Of a stretch of 64,000 bases of DNA, positions 25,089 through 35,283 are shown piece by piece; within the stretch, counting starts at the first letter, position 1, and the number at the start of each line of letters is the position of its first letter. The notes under the pieces were generated by a model, which was not told where the DNA came from, did no database searches, and worked only from the letters and a program-made list of their open reading frames with translations. The stretch covers positions 62,001-126,000 of the forward strand of contig NZ_ATZA01000004.1 of the NCBI RefSeq assembly GCF_000427965.1. Reading direction: 5' to 3'. The position numbers and the translations under genes are program-made. Origin of the DNA: Olivibacter sitiensis DSM 17696 (GTDB lineage Bacteria; Bacteroidota; Bacteroidia; Sphingobacteriales; Sphingobacteriaceae).

Positions 25089-25433
25089 TTACTTAAAAAT
25101 GAACTTGACGAATGCAAAGGGAGACCTATCTTTCAGATAGGTGGATGTATGCTCAAATAGGTACGCTTCTCGCTCAAAACTGATCGATCTATACGCCTTA
25201 TGCCAACTGCGGTAGAAAAGTAGCTTTAGTAGCCACTCAAAAAAATAGAGAAGATAAAATGGCAATACCAGAAGTTCCAGCTGCTGCCTCCAATGGATCA
25301 TTTCATGCCTTAGCAATGATGGAGCAATGCCCTTGTGACGAAAATTTTTCTTTACAAGAATAAATGGCCATAAGGATATGGCGTCATAGTTCCAATTGTT
25401 TGAAAGCAAAAATAGAATCCTCCAGCTCCCCAC
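25089..25433 (-). CDS. HExxH-containing small membrane-associated protein, Bacteroidota family
   Basis: 114 residues. LLRHEMIHWRQQLELL contains HEMIH, a zinc-metallopeptidase-like HExxH motif, followed by the hydrophobic helix LLVLPFYLLYFFEWLLKLLFY and the block AYRSISFEREAYLFE. The same order (HExxH, helix, FEREAY with a possible third ligand Glu) is, from memory, seen in a widespread uncharacterised family of Bacteroidota. The start is uncertain: the frame opens with GTG, and a TATTTTTG promoter-like motif lies a few codons inside. Proteolytic activity is only a suggestion. Confidence 0.7.
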   Translation of the reverse strand: MGSWRILFLLSNNWNYDAISLWPFILVKKNFRHKGIAPSLLRHEMIHWRQQLELLVLPFYLLYFFEWLLKLLFYRSWHKAYRSISFEREAYLFEHTSTYLKDRSPFAFVKFIFK

Positions 25434-25463
25434 TTTTGTATTTACGCTCCCTTTATAAGCGAT

Positions 25464-26861
25464 CTAAAAGGATGTGACAATACGCACTCCACCATACTGG
25501 AAGTTCATGTTTTGATTATTGATCCTACCAACCGGCAATTTATAGAAAGGTTCCACGGATAGGCCTATTCTGCTTGACAAAGGGATTTTCTGTCCTACGG
25601 AAAAATTCAAAAACGTCGAATATCCACTTTCCTTTAATGGGGTCTCAGCAGTAGATTCAGTAGTTCTGACCGTCCTAATTTCCGGCACACTATTATAAGC
25701 CAATCCCTGAGCAAGGACCACCTGACTATTGTCAAACTGGGAAACATAATTATTAAACCTATTTTCCCTAAGCACGGTAAATACGGAAGCGCCTGCACCT
25801 ACATACAGATTCCGCATTAGATTGTATTTGAAATCGATGGGAATATCCAAACCAATTACATTGGAACTTATGGATGTCAATTCCTTTTGCCCAACCACAG
25901 CCATTGTTTTCGATTCCAACCTGCTATCCTCTAGAGCGGCAGCATTCATCAAAACCTGCCTGCTATTACTTCCGTTAACACTGTTGTTAGCCACGTTCAA
26001 ATCCACCACGGATAAGCCAGACCCTACAGATAACTTATCGCTTATTTGATAAGCCAAAGTTACCCCACCCCCAAGATTCACTTTCTCTTCAGTCATAACT
26101 GGCGATACCACTACGCCAAAGCCCCACTTCCTACTTTTATCGGCCTTGTTCACAGACACCATGCTTCTATCCTCTTGAAATGAATCTTTTTCCAACATCA
26201 TTTCTAAAGAGGATTTTCCACTCACGCTAGCATCGGCTAAAGTATTTTCCACTTCCTCCTTTGAACCAACATAATTGCTGTCTTCCTTTGCTGCTATATC
26301 GGCAGTGGCCAGCTGTTCCTTGTTTGGGCTCCAAATATCTCCGCCTTCAATATCGTTGACCTTTTTCTCCAGCAATTCATCAGAAATGGAGTTCTCGGAC
26401 ACCACATGTCTCTGTGGGCTATTGACGGCCAGTAGTCTAGCACTTAGACTTTGTTCTTTTTCCGCTTTTTTCTTGTTATTGCCTCGTTCTATTCCATCCC
26501 CATTCACAGCCCGATTTCCTTCAGCGTCCTGATCCTGGCCTTTACCTTTCGAAGCATGCTCTTCTTTATCCAGGCTATTGCCACCTTTGTCTGCATGCTT
26601 CTCCTTGTCTGGACTGTTTATCGCAACAAACTGATCATCGATTTCTTTAGGTGCATCATACCACATAAACAAACCAAAACCCAATAAAATTGCTGCCGCC
26701 ACACTCGCAGCATAACGCCACAATACCGGTTTCGACGCCTTAGGAGAGTCTCCATGCCCTTGCGCAAAACGCTCCCATGCACCCTCTTTATAAGGTAATT
26801 GGTGTCCGCGGAGCTGCTCCACCATGTGCTCAATAAGTTCTTTTTTTTGCCTGCTTTTCAT
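25464..26861 (-). CDS. Predicted trans-envelope protein: inner-membrane anchor plus outer-membrane barrel domain
   Basis: 465 residues. A short cytosolic N-terminus (MKSRQKKELIEHMVEQLRGHQ, WERFAQGHGD) resembles the start of Bacteroidota anti-sigma factors. Then comes a single transmembrane helix (YAASVAAAILLGFGLFMWY, about residues 48-66), a charged Lys/Glu/Asp-rich periplasmic linker of about 170 residues, and an outer-membrane barrel-like domain from about residue 245 (WGFGVVVSPVMTEEKVNLGGGVTLAYQIS, LYVGAGASVFTVL) ending FQYGGVRIVTSF. It directly follows the ECF sigma factor gene and may regulate it. Start is the ATG at 26861. Confidence 0.75.
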   Translation of the reverse strand: MKSRQKKELIEHMVEQLRGHQLPYKEGAWERFAQGHGDSPKASKPVLWRYAASVAAAILLGFGLFMWYDAPKEIDDQFVAINSPDKEKHADKGGNSLDKEEHASKGKGQDQDAEGNRAVNGDGIERGNNKKKAEKEQSLSARLLAVNSPQRHVVSENSISDELLEKKVNDIEGGDIWSPNKEQLATADIAAKEDSNYVGSKEEVENTLADASVSGKSSLEMMLEKDSFQEDRSMVSVNKADKSRKWGFGVVVSPVMTEEKVNLGGGVTLAYQISDKLSVGSGLSVVDLNVANNSVNGSNSRQVLMNAAALEDSRLESKTMAVVGQKELTSISSNVIGLDIPIDFKYNLMRNLYVGAGASVFTVLRENRFNNYVSQFDNSQVVLAQGLAYNSVPEIRTVRTTESTAETPLKESGYSTFLNFSVGQKIPLSSRIGLSVEPFYKLPVGRINNQNMNFQYGGVRIVTSF

Positions 26862-26891
26862 CAAAAATGAAAACTATAATTTTTTTTAATT

Positions 26892-27494
26892 TTAAGAAGT
26901 CTTCTGAACAAAAGTCTCCAAATAATATTTTCTCAGCTTTTGTTTTGCCCTTGTCAAATATGTTCTAGAAGTGCTGTCAGGGATTTGCAATGCCTTGCCT
27001 ATCTCCTCATGCGAATACCCTTCTATCTCAAACATGTTAAAAATCAACCGCTGTATCTCTGGTAGCATCTCCAACAGTTTCAGAATATCTTCCGCATACA
27101 AGTCATCTTGGACATTTACCATTACGGGCTGCACTTCATATTCGCCTACTTCATCCAAATTCAACGTAGGCTTCTGCGCCCTAAGCAAATCTATCGACTT
27201 ATTGGCTGCAATACGTGCAAGCCATGCACGAAATGATTTGTCCAGCGCGTCTTCTTCCCCCAAGCGGTTAAATCTATTTATGCTCGAAAATGCTTTTACG
27301 AAGGTTTCATTCACCAACTCTTCAAGATCAAAATCATTTTTCACATACCTGCGCACCACGGCCGCTACATAGCCGTAATACCTCTTATATAGAAAAGCCT
27401 TAGAACGTTCATCACCTACTTGGGCACAGGAGGCCAAAGCACTTTCCAATGACAGTACCTTCGTCTTCTTTATTACACCCAATCGATAATTCAC
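26892..27494 (-). CDS. ECF-type RNA polymerase sigma factor
   Basis: 200 residues. Region 2 contains AFLYKRYYGYVAAVVRRYVKNDFDLEELVNETFVKAFSSINRF (about residues 30-75, with the DxEELVNETF core contact to RNA polymerase). Region 4 is LPEIQRLIFNMFEIEGYSHEEIGKALQIPDSTSRTYLTRAKQKLRKYY, the helix-turn-helix that binds the -35 element. Translation starts at GTG 27494. The next gene downstream, 30 bases on, is the membrane protein with an anti-sigma-like N-terminus, a probable regulatory pair. A TATTTTTG motif lies 88-95 bases upstream. Confidence 0.92.
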   Translation of the reverse strand: MNYRLGVIKKTKVLSLESALASCAQVGDERSKAFLYKRYYGYVAAVVRRYVKNDFDLEELVNETFVKAFSSINRFNRLGEEDALDKSFRAWLARIAANKSIDLLRAQKPTLNLDEVGEYEVQPVMVNVQDDLYAEDILKLLEMLPEIQRLIFNMFEIEGYSHEEIGKALQIPDSTSRTYLTRAKQKLRKYYLETFVQKTS

Positions 27495-27581
27495 TACAGC
27501 AGCCTATTTTACACAACCTTTTCCGTGAATCATAGAAGCATAGAACTCTAATCTTCACCTCACAACACGGATTCAGGATAA

Positions 27582-27589
27582 CAAAAATA
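27582..27589 (-). promoter_or_regulatory. Putative -7 element of the sigma factor operon (TATTTTTG)
   Basis: Minus-strand TATTTTTG with a TTG 22 bases upstream resembles a housekeeping promoter and would leave a leader of about 80 nt. Confidence 0.4.
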
Positions 27590-27827
27590 CAATTTCAATC
27601 TTACACCCCCGCAACAAACCGAACCATTCAACTTATTGCGCATGAGGCTAGACGACATTGCTGTAGTACGAACATGCAAGTAAACATCCTTCAGTTTCTA
27701 TATTTCGCCTTTTTGCATATAGAACGGATTCTCTTGGGAATACGCTACATCCCCTCATGATTTATCCATCCAATGAGGTCAGCTGTTTTATCTATTGCAA
27801 AACCTTCTATTATCGTAATCTAATAGC

Positions 27828-27835
27828 TATTTTTG
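27828..27835 (+). promoter_or_regulatory. -7 promoter element of lysS (TATTTTTG)
   Basis: TATTTTTG fits TAnnTTTG and ends 17 bases before the ATG at 27853. It lies inside the longer open frame from 27757, so the longer frame is not the translated one. Confidence 0.55.
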
Positions 27836-27852
27836 CCCCAAATAAAACCAGG

Positions 27853-29571
27853 ATGAGCAGTTTATTATCAGAACAAGAATTACAACGCCGTGAGGCATTG
27901 AACCAATTGATAAAATTGGGAATCGACCCTTATCCGGCAGCGGCTTTTGACGTCAATGTCACGGCACAGGATATTCACGAAAATTACGAACGAGATAAGC
28001 TAAATTACAAACAGGTATCCATTGCAGGCAGAATGATGAGCAGACGGGTAATGGGAAGCGCTTCGTTTGTGGAGCTTCAGGATGCTACTGGCCGCATCCA
28101 GATATACCTCAATAGAGATGAATTGTGTCCTTCGGAAGACAAGACCCTCTACAATACCGTATTCAAAAAATTAATGGATATAGGCGATTTCATTGGCGTG
28201 AAAGGTTTCGTCTTTACTACCAACTCGGGAACGATATCCATCCATGCGCAAGAACTCGTCTTGCTGTCCAAATCGCTCAAACCCTTGCCCGTAGTCAAAG
28301 AAGCGGAAGGCAAAGTGTTCGATGCCGTAACAGATCCAGAGTTTCGATATCGCCAACGCTACGTGGATTTGGTGGTAAACCCACAGGTAAGGGAAACATT
28401 TGTTAAAATTAGCAAGATCAAAACCGCAATCAGAGATTTCCTCAACGAAAGGGGAGCTCTTGAAGTAGATACCCCCGTATTGCAGAGTATACCTGGCGGA
28501 GCGGCGGCTCGTCCTTTCGTCACGCACCACAATGCCCTGGATATACCGCTATACCTTCGCATTGCCAATGAGCTGTACCTAAAACGGCTTATTGTAGGTG
28601 GCTATGACTGGGTCTATGAATTCAGCCGAAATTTCCGGAATGAGGGTATGGATAGGACGCATAATCCTGAATTTACGGTATTGGAATTTTACGTAGCATA
28701 CAAGGACTACCTTTGGATGATGAATATCACCGAGCAAATGTTCGAAAAAATCGCCTTGGCTACTAATGGCAAGACTACCGTGAAAGTGGGCGACAAGGAA
28801 ATCGACTTTGCTGCCCCCTACAAAAGAGTGCCTATATATGATGCCATAAAAGAGCATACCGGCTTTGACGTGAGCGGAATGGACGAAGAAGCACTTCGGG
28901 ATGTGTGCAAAAAACTGGAAATCCCTGTTGATCCCAGCATGGGAAAAGGTAAGCTGATAGATGAAATATTTGGCGAAAAGTGCGAAAAGCATTACATACA
29001 GCCTACTTTTATCACTGACTATCCCGTAGAAATGAGCCCGCTCACGAAAAAACATCGTAGTAAGGAGGGCCTTGTAGAACGCTTTGAACTAATGATCAAT
29101 GGTAAGGAAATAGCAAATGCGTATTCCGAATTGAATGACCCTATCGATCAGTTAAAGCGATTTGAAGACCAACTCAAACTGATGGAACGAGGTGATGACG
29201 AGGCGATGTTTATCGATTATGATTTCCTACGTGCGCTTGAATATGGGATGCCACCAACTTCTGGCATCGGGATAGGCATTGATCGATTGGCCATGTTGCT
29301 CACCAGTCAGGCCAGCATTCAGGATGTCCTTTTCTTCCCACAAATGAGACCCGAAAAAGTAGTTCGTGCAGCATCGGAAGAGGATTATGAAAAACAGGGC
29401 GTTCCGAAAACCTGGGTTCCGCTACTTCAAAAAATGGGGCTTACAACCATTGAAGCATTAAAAGGAGCAAATCCCAACAAAGTATTTAACGACTTGGGGG
29501 GGCTACGCAAAAAGGCAAAAATAGAAGAACCATTGCCGTCCAAAGAAGAAGTACTGAAATGGTTTGACTAG
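27853..29571 (+). CDS. lysS: Lysine--tRNA ligase, class II
   Basis: Charges tRNA-Lys with lysine. The N-terminal OB-fold anticodon-binding domain (QVSIAGRMMSRRVMGSASFVELQD, about residues 50-75) is followed by the class II catalytic core: RYRQRYVDLVVNP (motif 1), FRNEGMDRTHNPEFTVLEFY (motif 2) and GIGIGIDRLAMLLT (motif 3, about 470). The C-terminus carries an extra segment of about 60 residues after motif 3 (EDYEKQGVPKTWVPLLQKMGLTTIEALKG), a known feature of Bacteroidota LysS. The start at 27853 was chosen for the promoter motif and homology. Confidence 0.96.
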   Translation: MSSLLSEQELQRREALNQLIKLGIDPYPAAAFDVNVTAQDIHENYERDKLNYKQVSIAGRMMSRRVMGSASFVELQDATGRIQIYLNRDELCPSEDKTLYNTVFKKLMDIGDFIGVKGFVFTTNSGTISIHAQELVLLSKSLKPLPVVKEAEGKVFDAVTDPEFRYRQRYVDLVVNPQVRETFVKISKIKTAIRDFLNERGALEVDTPVLQSIPGGAAARPFVTHHNALDIPLYLRIANELYLKRLIVGGYDWVYEFSRNFRNEGMDRTHNPEFTVLEFYVAYKDYLWMMNITEQMFEKIALATNGKTTVKVGDKEIDFAAPYKRVPIYDAIKEHTGFDVSGMDEEALRDVCKKLEIPVDPSMGKGKLIDEIFGEKCEKHYIQPTFITDYPVEMSPLTKKHRSKEGLVERFELMINGKEIANAYSELNDPIDQLKRFEDQLKLMERGDDEAMFIDYDFLRALEYGMPPTSGIGIGIDRLAMLLTSQASIQDVLFFPQMRPEKVVRAASEEDYEKQGVPKTWVPLLQKMGLTTIEALKGANPNKVFNDLGGLRKKAKIEEPLPSKEEVLKWFD

Positions 29572-29593
29572 CAGATGATCACTCCTGTGATGT

Positions 29594-29619
29594 AAAGGAT
29601 ATCTACTTAGATATCCTTT
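29594..29619. terminator. Bidirectional terminator between lysS and the SDR gene
   Basis: AAAGGATATCT and AGATATCCTTT form an 11-bp stem around ACTT, followed by T7. The stop codon of the convergent SDR gene lies inside the right arm. Confidence 0.85.
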
Positions 29620-30428
29620 TTTTGTTGTTCCGCAGCCAAAAGAGATGCCTGATAAACCCTTGCCATGCGCTTAAGAACCAATTTTCGGGGAATAAACCAA
29701 GAAAACCGGGCGCCTATCCGATTCCACACCCCCGGGATCCACCATTTTCTTTTTCTGGAGAAAGCATCCAGCCCCTCCTGCGCCACTTGTGTAACGGGCA
29801 TCAAAAAACCCTTCAATTTAGAGAATTTTTCGCCCGAAGTCATGTCAGTAGCAATTCCGCTGGGCAAATATACCATAATAGAAAAACGCTTGTTTTGCAA
29901 TTCCTGTCCAAGTGCTAATCCAAAATTCAACAAAAAGGCTTTCGTCCCAGAATATACGGCCTGATAGGGAGTTGGAAACTGAGCGGCCATACTCGACACC
30001 AACATCAGTCCACCCTCCTTCTCATGCATTTCAAAGTAGTTCACTAACTTATTGGTGGCAATTACCACACTCTTTACGTTCAAATCAAGCATTGAGCCCA
30101 ATATACCGCACTCCATGTCGAGATGGCGCCCAAAATATGTCATGCCCGCATTAAGTATCGCCGCATAGAGAGGTACACTATCGAGCACGGCATCCAATTG
30201 CCGCTCAAAGGCAGGCAAATCCGATAAGTCGCAGGGTATGCAAAGCACACTTACCGAACACCTTTCCAAGATAGCAGTTTTCAATTCCTCGAGCTTGTCT
30301 CCCCTACGAGCTATCAATACCAGGTTAGCGCCGTAATTAATAGCGAGCTGCATAGCCATTTCTCTGCCTAAACCTGCACTGGCGCCAGTAATCAGCACCC
30401 ACCTGCCTTCAAAATTCAGTCTAGCCAT
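29607..30428 (-). CDS. Short-chain dehydrogenase/reductase
   Basis: 273-residue NAD(P)-dependent oxidoreductase. The Rossmann motif GASAGLGREM (residues 14-23), the NAG element (LNAGM, about 92) and the catalytic YSGTKAF (Tyr about 157, Lys about 161) with upstream Ser in SSMAAQ are all present. It resembles the DltE/YdfG-like group of SDRs annotated broadly; substrate unknown. The C-terminus is basic and has an extended helical tail (WFIPRKLVLKRMARVYQ). Downstream of the DUF3467 gene by 13 bases, likely co-transcribed. Confidence 0.9.
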   Translation of the reverse strand: MARLNFEGRWVLITGASAGLGREMAMQLAINYGANLVLIARRGDKLEELKTAILERCSVSVLCIPCDLSDLPAFERQLDAVLDSVPLYAAILNAGMTYFGRHLDMECGILGSMLDLNVKSVVIATNKLVNYFEMHEKEGGLMLVSSMAAQFPTPYQAVYSGTKAFLLNFGLALGQELQNKRFSIMVYLPSGIATDMTSGEKFSKLKGFLMPVTQVAQEGLDAFSRKRKWWIPGVWNRIGARFSWFIPRKLVLKRMARVYQASLLAAEQQKKDI

Positions 30429-30441
30429 CTAAAACCTGAAA

Positions 30442-30750
30442 TTAAGCTTCGCCCATAGAGCCTCCGAAATTCATGGGAAAGGGAGGCTCGTCACGAGTAT
30501 CAATCTTCCCATTAATGGACTCAAATTTGGCTATGTTGTCTTGAAAAGCCTTAAACAGTCTTTTGGCATGTTCAGGAGTCAAGATGATACGCGACTTCAC
30601 TTTGGCCTTGGGGATCCCGGGCATCACGCGGATAAAATCTACCACAAACTCTGTATTGGAATGGGTGATGATTGCCAGATTGGAATATATGCCCTCGGCA
30701 ACCTCCTCTGAAAGTTCTATATTTAATTGATTGTTTACTTGTTCTTCCAT
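30442..30750 (-). CDS. DUF3467 domain protein
   Basis: 102 residues: LNIELSEEVAEGIYSNLAIITHSNTEFVVDFIRVMPGIPKAKVKSRIILTPEHAKRL is the DUF3467 family, a small cytosolic protein common next to RNA polymerase genes in Bacteroidota. Function unknown. Start at MEEQ (30750), since the upstream frame MSNNSIFVLTNLFRI has no family support. It lies downstream of rpoC on the same strand but beyond that gene's terminator. Confidence 0.85.
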   Translation of the reverse strand: MEEQVNNQLNIELSEEVAEGIYSNLAIITHSNTEFVVDFIRVMPGIPKAKVKSRIILTPEHAKRLFKAFQDNIAKFESINGKIDTRDEPPFPMNFGGSMGEA

Positions 30751-30854
30751 GATACGAAAAAGATTTGTTAGGACGAAGATACTATTGTTAGACAAAAAAA
30801 TTAAAAAACTCCGCTATTAAAGATAGCCCCTCTTTCATTCTATGAGAAAAATAA

Positions 30855-30884
30855 AAGCCCTACAACATTGCTATTGTAGGGCTT
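30855..30884 (-). terminator. Intrinsic terminator of the rpoBC operon
   Basis: On the minus strand AAGCCCTACAA and TTGTAGGGCTT form an 11-bp stem with an 8-base loop, followed by TTTATTTTT. It lies 41 bases after the rpoC stop. Confidence 0.88.
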
Positions 30885-30924
30885 AGTATCTATTGATAGC
30901 TTTTATCTAGCTACAGAAAAATGC

Positions 30925-33900
30925 TTATTCAACTTCAGCTTCTTCTTTTGAAGCCATCAGCTGGTCGTATTCCTCTTTAGAGCCAACGATAATACGATCG
31001 TAATTACGCAATCCCGTTCCAGATGGAATTAGGTGCCCTACGATTACATTTTCCTTAAGCCCTAATAGGTCATCTCTCTTACCAGAAATAGCCGCTTCAT
31101 TGAGCACCTTAGTCGTTTCCTGGAAGGATGCCGCAGAGATGAACGATTTAGTTCCCAAGGATGCACGAGTGATACCCTGCAGCATAGGACTAGAAGTCGC
31201 AGCAACTGCATCACGTACTTGTACTAGCTTTAAGTCACGACGTTTCAAGCTGGAGTTTTCCTCACGCAATTTGCGCAAAGACACGATTTGTCCAGCCTTT
31301 AACGTATTGCTATCACCAGCATCGGTCACTACTTTCTTATCGTATATATAATCGTTTTCCTCTTTGAAATCCCATTTGCTCACCGCTTCTTTTTCCAAGA
31401 AACGGGTATCTCCCGGATCTTCGATCATTACTTTCTGCATCATTTGGTGTACAATGGTTTCGAAGTGCTTATCGTTTATCTTCACACCTTGAAGACGATA
31501 AACTTCTTGGATACCATTTACCAAATACTCTTGTACGGCGGCTGGCCCCTTGATAGCCAATATGTCGGCAGGTGAGATAGAGCCATCGGACAAAGGCATA
31601 CCGGCCTTCACAAAGTCATTGTCCTGTACTAGAATATGCTTGGAGAGAGGTACCAAGTACTTTTTCACCTGACCATCACGAGACTCAATGGATATCTCCC
31701 GATTACCACGTTTCACACCACCCAAGGTTACAACACCATCAATTTCGGTTACTACAGCCGGGTTAGACGGATTACGTGCTTCAAAAAGTTCGGTAACACG
31801 GGGAAGACCACCTGTAATATCTCGTGTCTTACCAGCAGAACGAGGAATCTTGGCGACAATCTCACCGACGCGAGCCTTGGCATGATCATCAACGGAAATA
31901 TGCGCTCCCACGGGAAGGTTATAGGTACGTATGACATCCCCATTATCGTCCAAAACCTTAATAGCAGGGTTCTTCGTTTTATCACGTGTTTCGATAATCA
32001 CCTTTTCACGGTGGCCCGTTTGTTCATCGGACTCTTCGCGGAAAGTGATACCTTCTATTACGGATTCAAACTCGACCTTACCGGCAAATTCAGAGATAAT
32101 AACGGCATTGTACGGATCCCATGAACATATCCTGTCTCCCTTAGACACCTTATCCCCATCGTTGATGTACAAATAAGCACCATAAGGCACATTATTCGTC
32201 ATCAATACCTTACGGGTCTCGGGATCTAGGATTTTAAACTCACCAGAACGTCCCAATACTATATGTACCTGCCCATCTTCCGTTTCGCGCTCAACATAAC
32301 GCATGTTCTCAAACTCAACGACACCGTCATATTTAGCTATAATTTGCGATTCGGCAGCGATGTTAGAGGCCGTACCTCCTACGTGGAAAGTACGCAATGT
32401 TAACTGCGTTCCTGGTTCCCCAATAGACTGAGCAGCTATCACACCTACAGCCTCACCCATTTGAACACGTTTACCTGATGCCAGGTTGCGTCCATAACAT
32501 AGGGCACAAACGCCACGTTGACTTTCGCAAGTCAAGACAGAACGGATTTCAACTCCTTCAACACCCGCTTCTTCTATATGAAGTGCTACCTCTTCGGTGA
32601 TCTCCGCATCAGCAGCAATTAATAAATCGTTCGTCACTGGGTGATAGACATCATGAAGTGATGTACGACCCAAAATACGTTCGTGCAAGGGTTCTACAAT
32701 GTCCTCATTATCTTTGAGGGCAGTGGTGTAGATACCTCTTAGAGTACCACAGTCTGGCTCCGTAATAATCATATCTTGTGCCACATCATGCAGACGACGT
32801 GTCAAGTAACCAGCATCGGCTGTTTTCAAAGCCGTATCGGCAAGCCCCTTACGTGCACCGTGCGTGGAGATAAAGTACTCCAATACAGAAAGGCCTTCCT
32901 TAAAGTTGGAAAGAATCGGATTTTCGATAATTTCACCTCCCGAAGAACCAGATTTCTGCGGCTTGGCCATCAGTCCCCGCATACCGCAAAGCTGACGGAT
33001 CTGCTCTTTAGAACCACGTGCGCCGGAATCAAGCATCATATATACCGAATTGAAGCCCTGATTGTCATTGGATAAAATATCCATCACATTTGCTGTCAAA
33101 CGGTTATTGATACGAGTCCAAATATCGATGATCTGATTGTAACGCTCGTTATTGGTAATGAATCCCATGTTATAGTTATTCATCACCTCTTCTACTTCCT
33201 TGGTAGCTTGATCTATCAAACCAGCTTTCGCATCTGGAATGTTCAGATCCTGAAGGTTGAACGACAATCCACCACGGAAGGCAAACTGGAATCCAAGTTC
33301 TTTGATATCATCCAAGAATTGGGCGGCACGGGCCATACCAGTAATCTTCACCACATTACCAATGATATCCCGCAGCGATTTCTTGGTCAGCAGCTCATTG
33401 ATATAACCCACTTCGGCAGGCACAAGTTGATTGAAAAGCACTCGGCCTACAGTCGTATCGATAATGCGCTTTACGATTTGCCCATTTTCCAATACATCCG
33501 TTTTTACCTTTATAAAGGCATGCAAGTCCAATTCCTTCTCATTGTATGCAATAATCACCTCTTCGGGAGAATAAAAGGTCATTCCTTCTCCTTTCACCAC
33601 GCGACCTGCATCGGTCTTGCGCCCTTTGGTAATATAGTAAAGCCCCAATACCATGTCCTGAGATGGTACGGTGATAGGAGTACCATTTGCTGGGTTTAAG
33701 ATATTATGCGCGGCCAGCATCAATATTTGCGCTTCCAGAACAGCCGCATTGCCTAACGGCAAGTGAACCGCCATCTGGTCACCGTCAAAGTCGGCGTTGA
33801 AAGCCGTACATACCAATGGGTGCAATTGAATAGCCTTACCTTCTACCAATTTAGGCTGGAAGGATTGTATACCCAAACGGTGCAACGTAGGAGCACGGTT

Positions 33901-35211
33901 GAGCAATACAGGATGTCCTTTCAATACATTTTCCAATATGTCCCATACGATAGGGTCTTTGCGATCCACAATCTTCTTTGCAGACTTTACCGTCTTCACC
34001 ACGCCACGTTCTATCATTTTACGAATGATAAATGGCTTGTAAAGCTCGGCGGCCATATCTTTTGGCAACCCGCATTCATGCAACTTCAAGCTCGGTCCCA
34101 CGACAATAACGGAACGGGCAGAATAGTCCACACGTTTACCCAATAGGTTCTGACGGAAACGTCCTTGCTTACCTTTCAGGATATCTGATAGAGATTTCAA
34201 GGCACGGTTTCCTTCCGTTTTCACAGCGTTCACTTTACGAGAATTGTCGAATAGGGAATCAACGGCCTCTTGAAGCATACGCTTTTCGTTACGTAGAATT
34301 ACTTCGGGAGCTTTAATCTCGATCAACCGCTTTAGACGGTTATTCCTGATAATAACCCTACGATACAAGTCGTTCAAATCGGAAGTTGCAAAACGCCCAC
34401 CTTCCAATGGCACCAAAGGACGCAGCTCGGGAGGGATAACGGGAACAATCTTAACAATCATCCACTCAGGACGGTTTTCTATACGATCGCGCGAGCCACG
34501 GAAGGCCTCTACAACTTGCAAGCGCTTCAAAGCTTCGTTCTTACGTTGTTGCGAAGTTTCGTTTGCGGCTTGATGACGCAAATCATAAGAAAGTTGATCC
34601 AAATCTAGGCGCATAAGCAATTCTTCCAATGCTTCGGCTCCCATCTTTGCAACAAACTTTTGCGGGTCCCTATCATCCAAATATTGGTTTTCCTTAGGTA
34701 AGGTATCCAATATGTCCAAATATTCCTCTTCCGTCAAGAAGTCCATATACTGGATGCCATCTTCTTCCTTTATACCTGGTTGGATCACCACATAGCGCTC
34801 GTAATAAATGATCATGTCCAACTTTTTCGTTGGCAAGCCCAGTAGATAACCAATCTTATTGGGCAAAGATCTAAAATACCAAATATGCGCTACGGGAACC
34901 ACCAAATTGATATGTCCCATACGCTCACGGCGCACTTTCTTTTCAGTCACTTCTACCCCGCAACGGTCACAAACAATCCCTTTGTAACGAATACGTTTGT
35001 ATTTCCCGCAATGACATTCATAGTCCTTTACAGGACCGAAAATACGCTCGCAAAACAAACCATCACGTTCAGGTTTATAGGTACGATAGTTAATCGTTTC
35101 TGGCTTTAACACTTCCCCGCTCGACCGCTCCAGAATCGCTTCTGGAGAAGACAAACTAACGGTAATGGAAGTGAAGTTGCTCTTTATTTTATTATCCTTT
35201 TTGTAAGACAT
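30925..35211 (-). CDS. rpoC: DNA-directed RNA polymerase, beta' subunit
   Basis: Largest catalytic subunit of RNA polymerase. The N-terminal zinc ribbon [21 protein letters not shown] (about residues 66-86), the magnesium-binding [12 protein letters not shown] (about 470) and a second zinc site [13 protein letters not shown] are present. The trigger-loop/bridge-helix region follows ([37 protein letters not shown]). 1428 residues is the usual length for Bacteroidota. It is the last gene of the rpoB-rpoC unit, 72 bases after rpoB. Confidence 0.98.
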   Translation of the reverse strand: MSYKKDNKIKSNFTSITVSLSSPEAILERSSGEVLKPETINYRTYKPERDGLFCERIFGPVKDYECHCGKYKRIRYKGIVCDRCGVEVTEKKVRRERMGHINLVVPVAHIWYFRSLPNKIGYLLGLPTKKLDMIIYYERYVVIQPGIKEEDGIQYMDFLTEEEYLDILDTLPKENQYLDDRDPQKFVAKMGAEALEELLMRLDLDQLSYDLRHQAANETSQQRKNEALKRLQVVEAFRGSRDRIENRPEWMIVKIVPVIPPELRPLVPLEGGRFATSDLNDLYRRVIIRNNRLKRLIEIKAPEVILRNEKRMLQEAVDSLFDNSRKVNAVKTEGNRALKSLSDILKGKQGRFRQNLLGKRVDYSARSVIVVGPSLKLHECGLPKDMAAELYKPFIIRKMIERGVVKTVKSAKKIVDRKDPIVWDILENVLKGHPVLLNRAPTLHRLGIQSFQPKLVEGKAIQLHPLVCTAFNADFDGDQMAVHLPLGNAAVLEAQILMLAAHNILNPANGTPITVPSQDMVLGLYYITKGRKTDAGRVVKGEGMTFYSPEEVIIAYNEKELDLHAFIKVKTDVLENGQIVKRIIDTTVGRVLFNQLVPAEVGYINELLTKKSLRDIIGNVVKITGMARAAQFLDDIKELGFQFAFRGGLSFNLQDLNIPDAKAGLIDQATKEVEEVMNNYNMGFITNNERYNQIIDIWTRINNRLTANVMDILSNDNQGFNSVYMMLDSGARGSKEQIRQLCGMRGLMAKPQKSGSSGGEIIENPILSNFKEGLSVLEYFISTHGARKGLADTALKTADAGYLTRRLHDVAQDMIITEPDCGTLRGIYTTALKDNEDIVEPLHERILGRTSLHDVYHPVTNDLLIAADAEITEEVALHIEEAGVEGVEIRSVLTCESQRGVCALCYGRNLASGKRVQMGEAVGVIAAQSIGEPGTQLTLRTFHVGGTASNIAAESQIIAKYDGVVEFENMRYVERETEDGQVHIVLGRSGEFKILDPETRKVLMTNNVPYGAYLYINDGDKVSKGDRICSWDPYNAVIISEFAGKVEFESVIEGITFREESDEQTGHREKVIIETRDKTKNPAIKVLDDNGDVIRTYNLPVGAHISVDDHAKARVGEIVAKIPRSAGKTRDITGGLPRVTELFEARNPSNPAVVTEIDGVVTLGGVKRGNREISIESRDGQVKKYLVPLSKHILVQDNDFVKAGMPLSDGSISPADILAIKGPAAVQEYLVNGIQEVYRLQGVKINDKHFETIVHQMMQKVMIEDPGDTRFLEKEAVSKWDFKEENDYIYDKKVVTDAGDSNTLKAGQIVSLRKLREENSSLKRRDLKLVQVRDAVAATSSPMLQGITRASLGTKSFISAASFQETTKVLNEAAISGKRDDLLGLKENVIVGHLIPSGTGLRNYDRIIVGSKEEYDQLMASKEEAEVE

Positions 35212-35220
35212 AGCTCTTTA

Positions 35221-35283
35221 AGGTTAAAGCTGAGAGACTAAAGACCAAAGCTTTCCGCTTTAGTCTTTTAGCTTTTAGCTCAA
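35221..35283 (-). repeat. AAAGCT-type repetitive spacer with hairpin between rpoB and rpoC
   Basis: The 72-base spacer is built of imperfect repeats of CTTTAG/AAAGCT, with GACTAAAG (35236-35243) and CTTTAGTC (35258-35265) able to form a hairpin. It has no start codon context or T run. It may set the rpoC translation level or be neutral repeat debris. Confidence 0.6.

Larger units (their letters stand above)
27495..27852. other. 358-bp divergent intergenic region (sigma factor / lysS)
   Basis: Contains promoter-like motifs for both flanking genes (27582-27589 on -, 27828-27835 on +). No ORF, repeat or hairpin of note was seen in the remaining AT-rich sequence. Confidence 0.6.
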
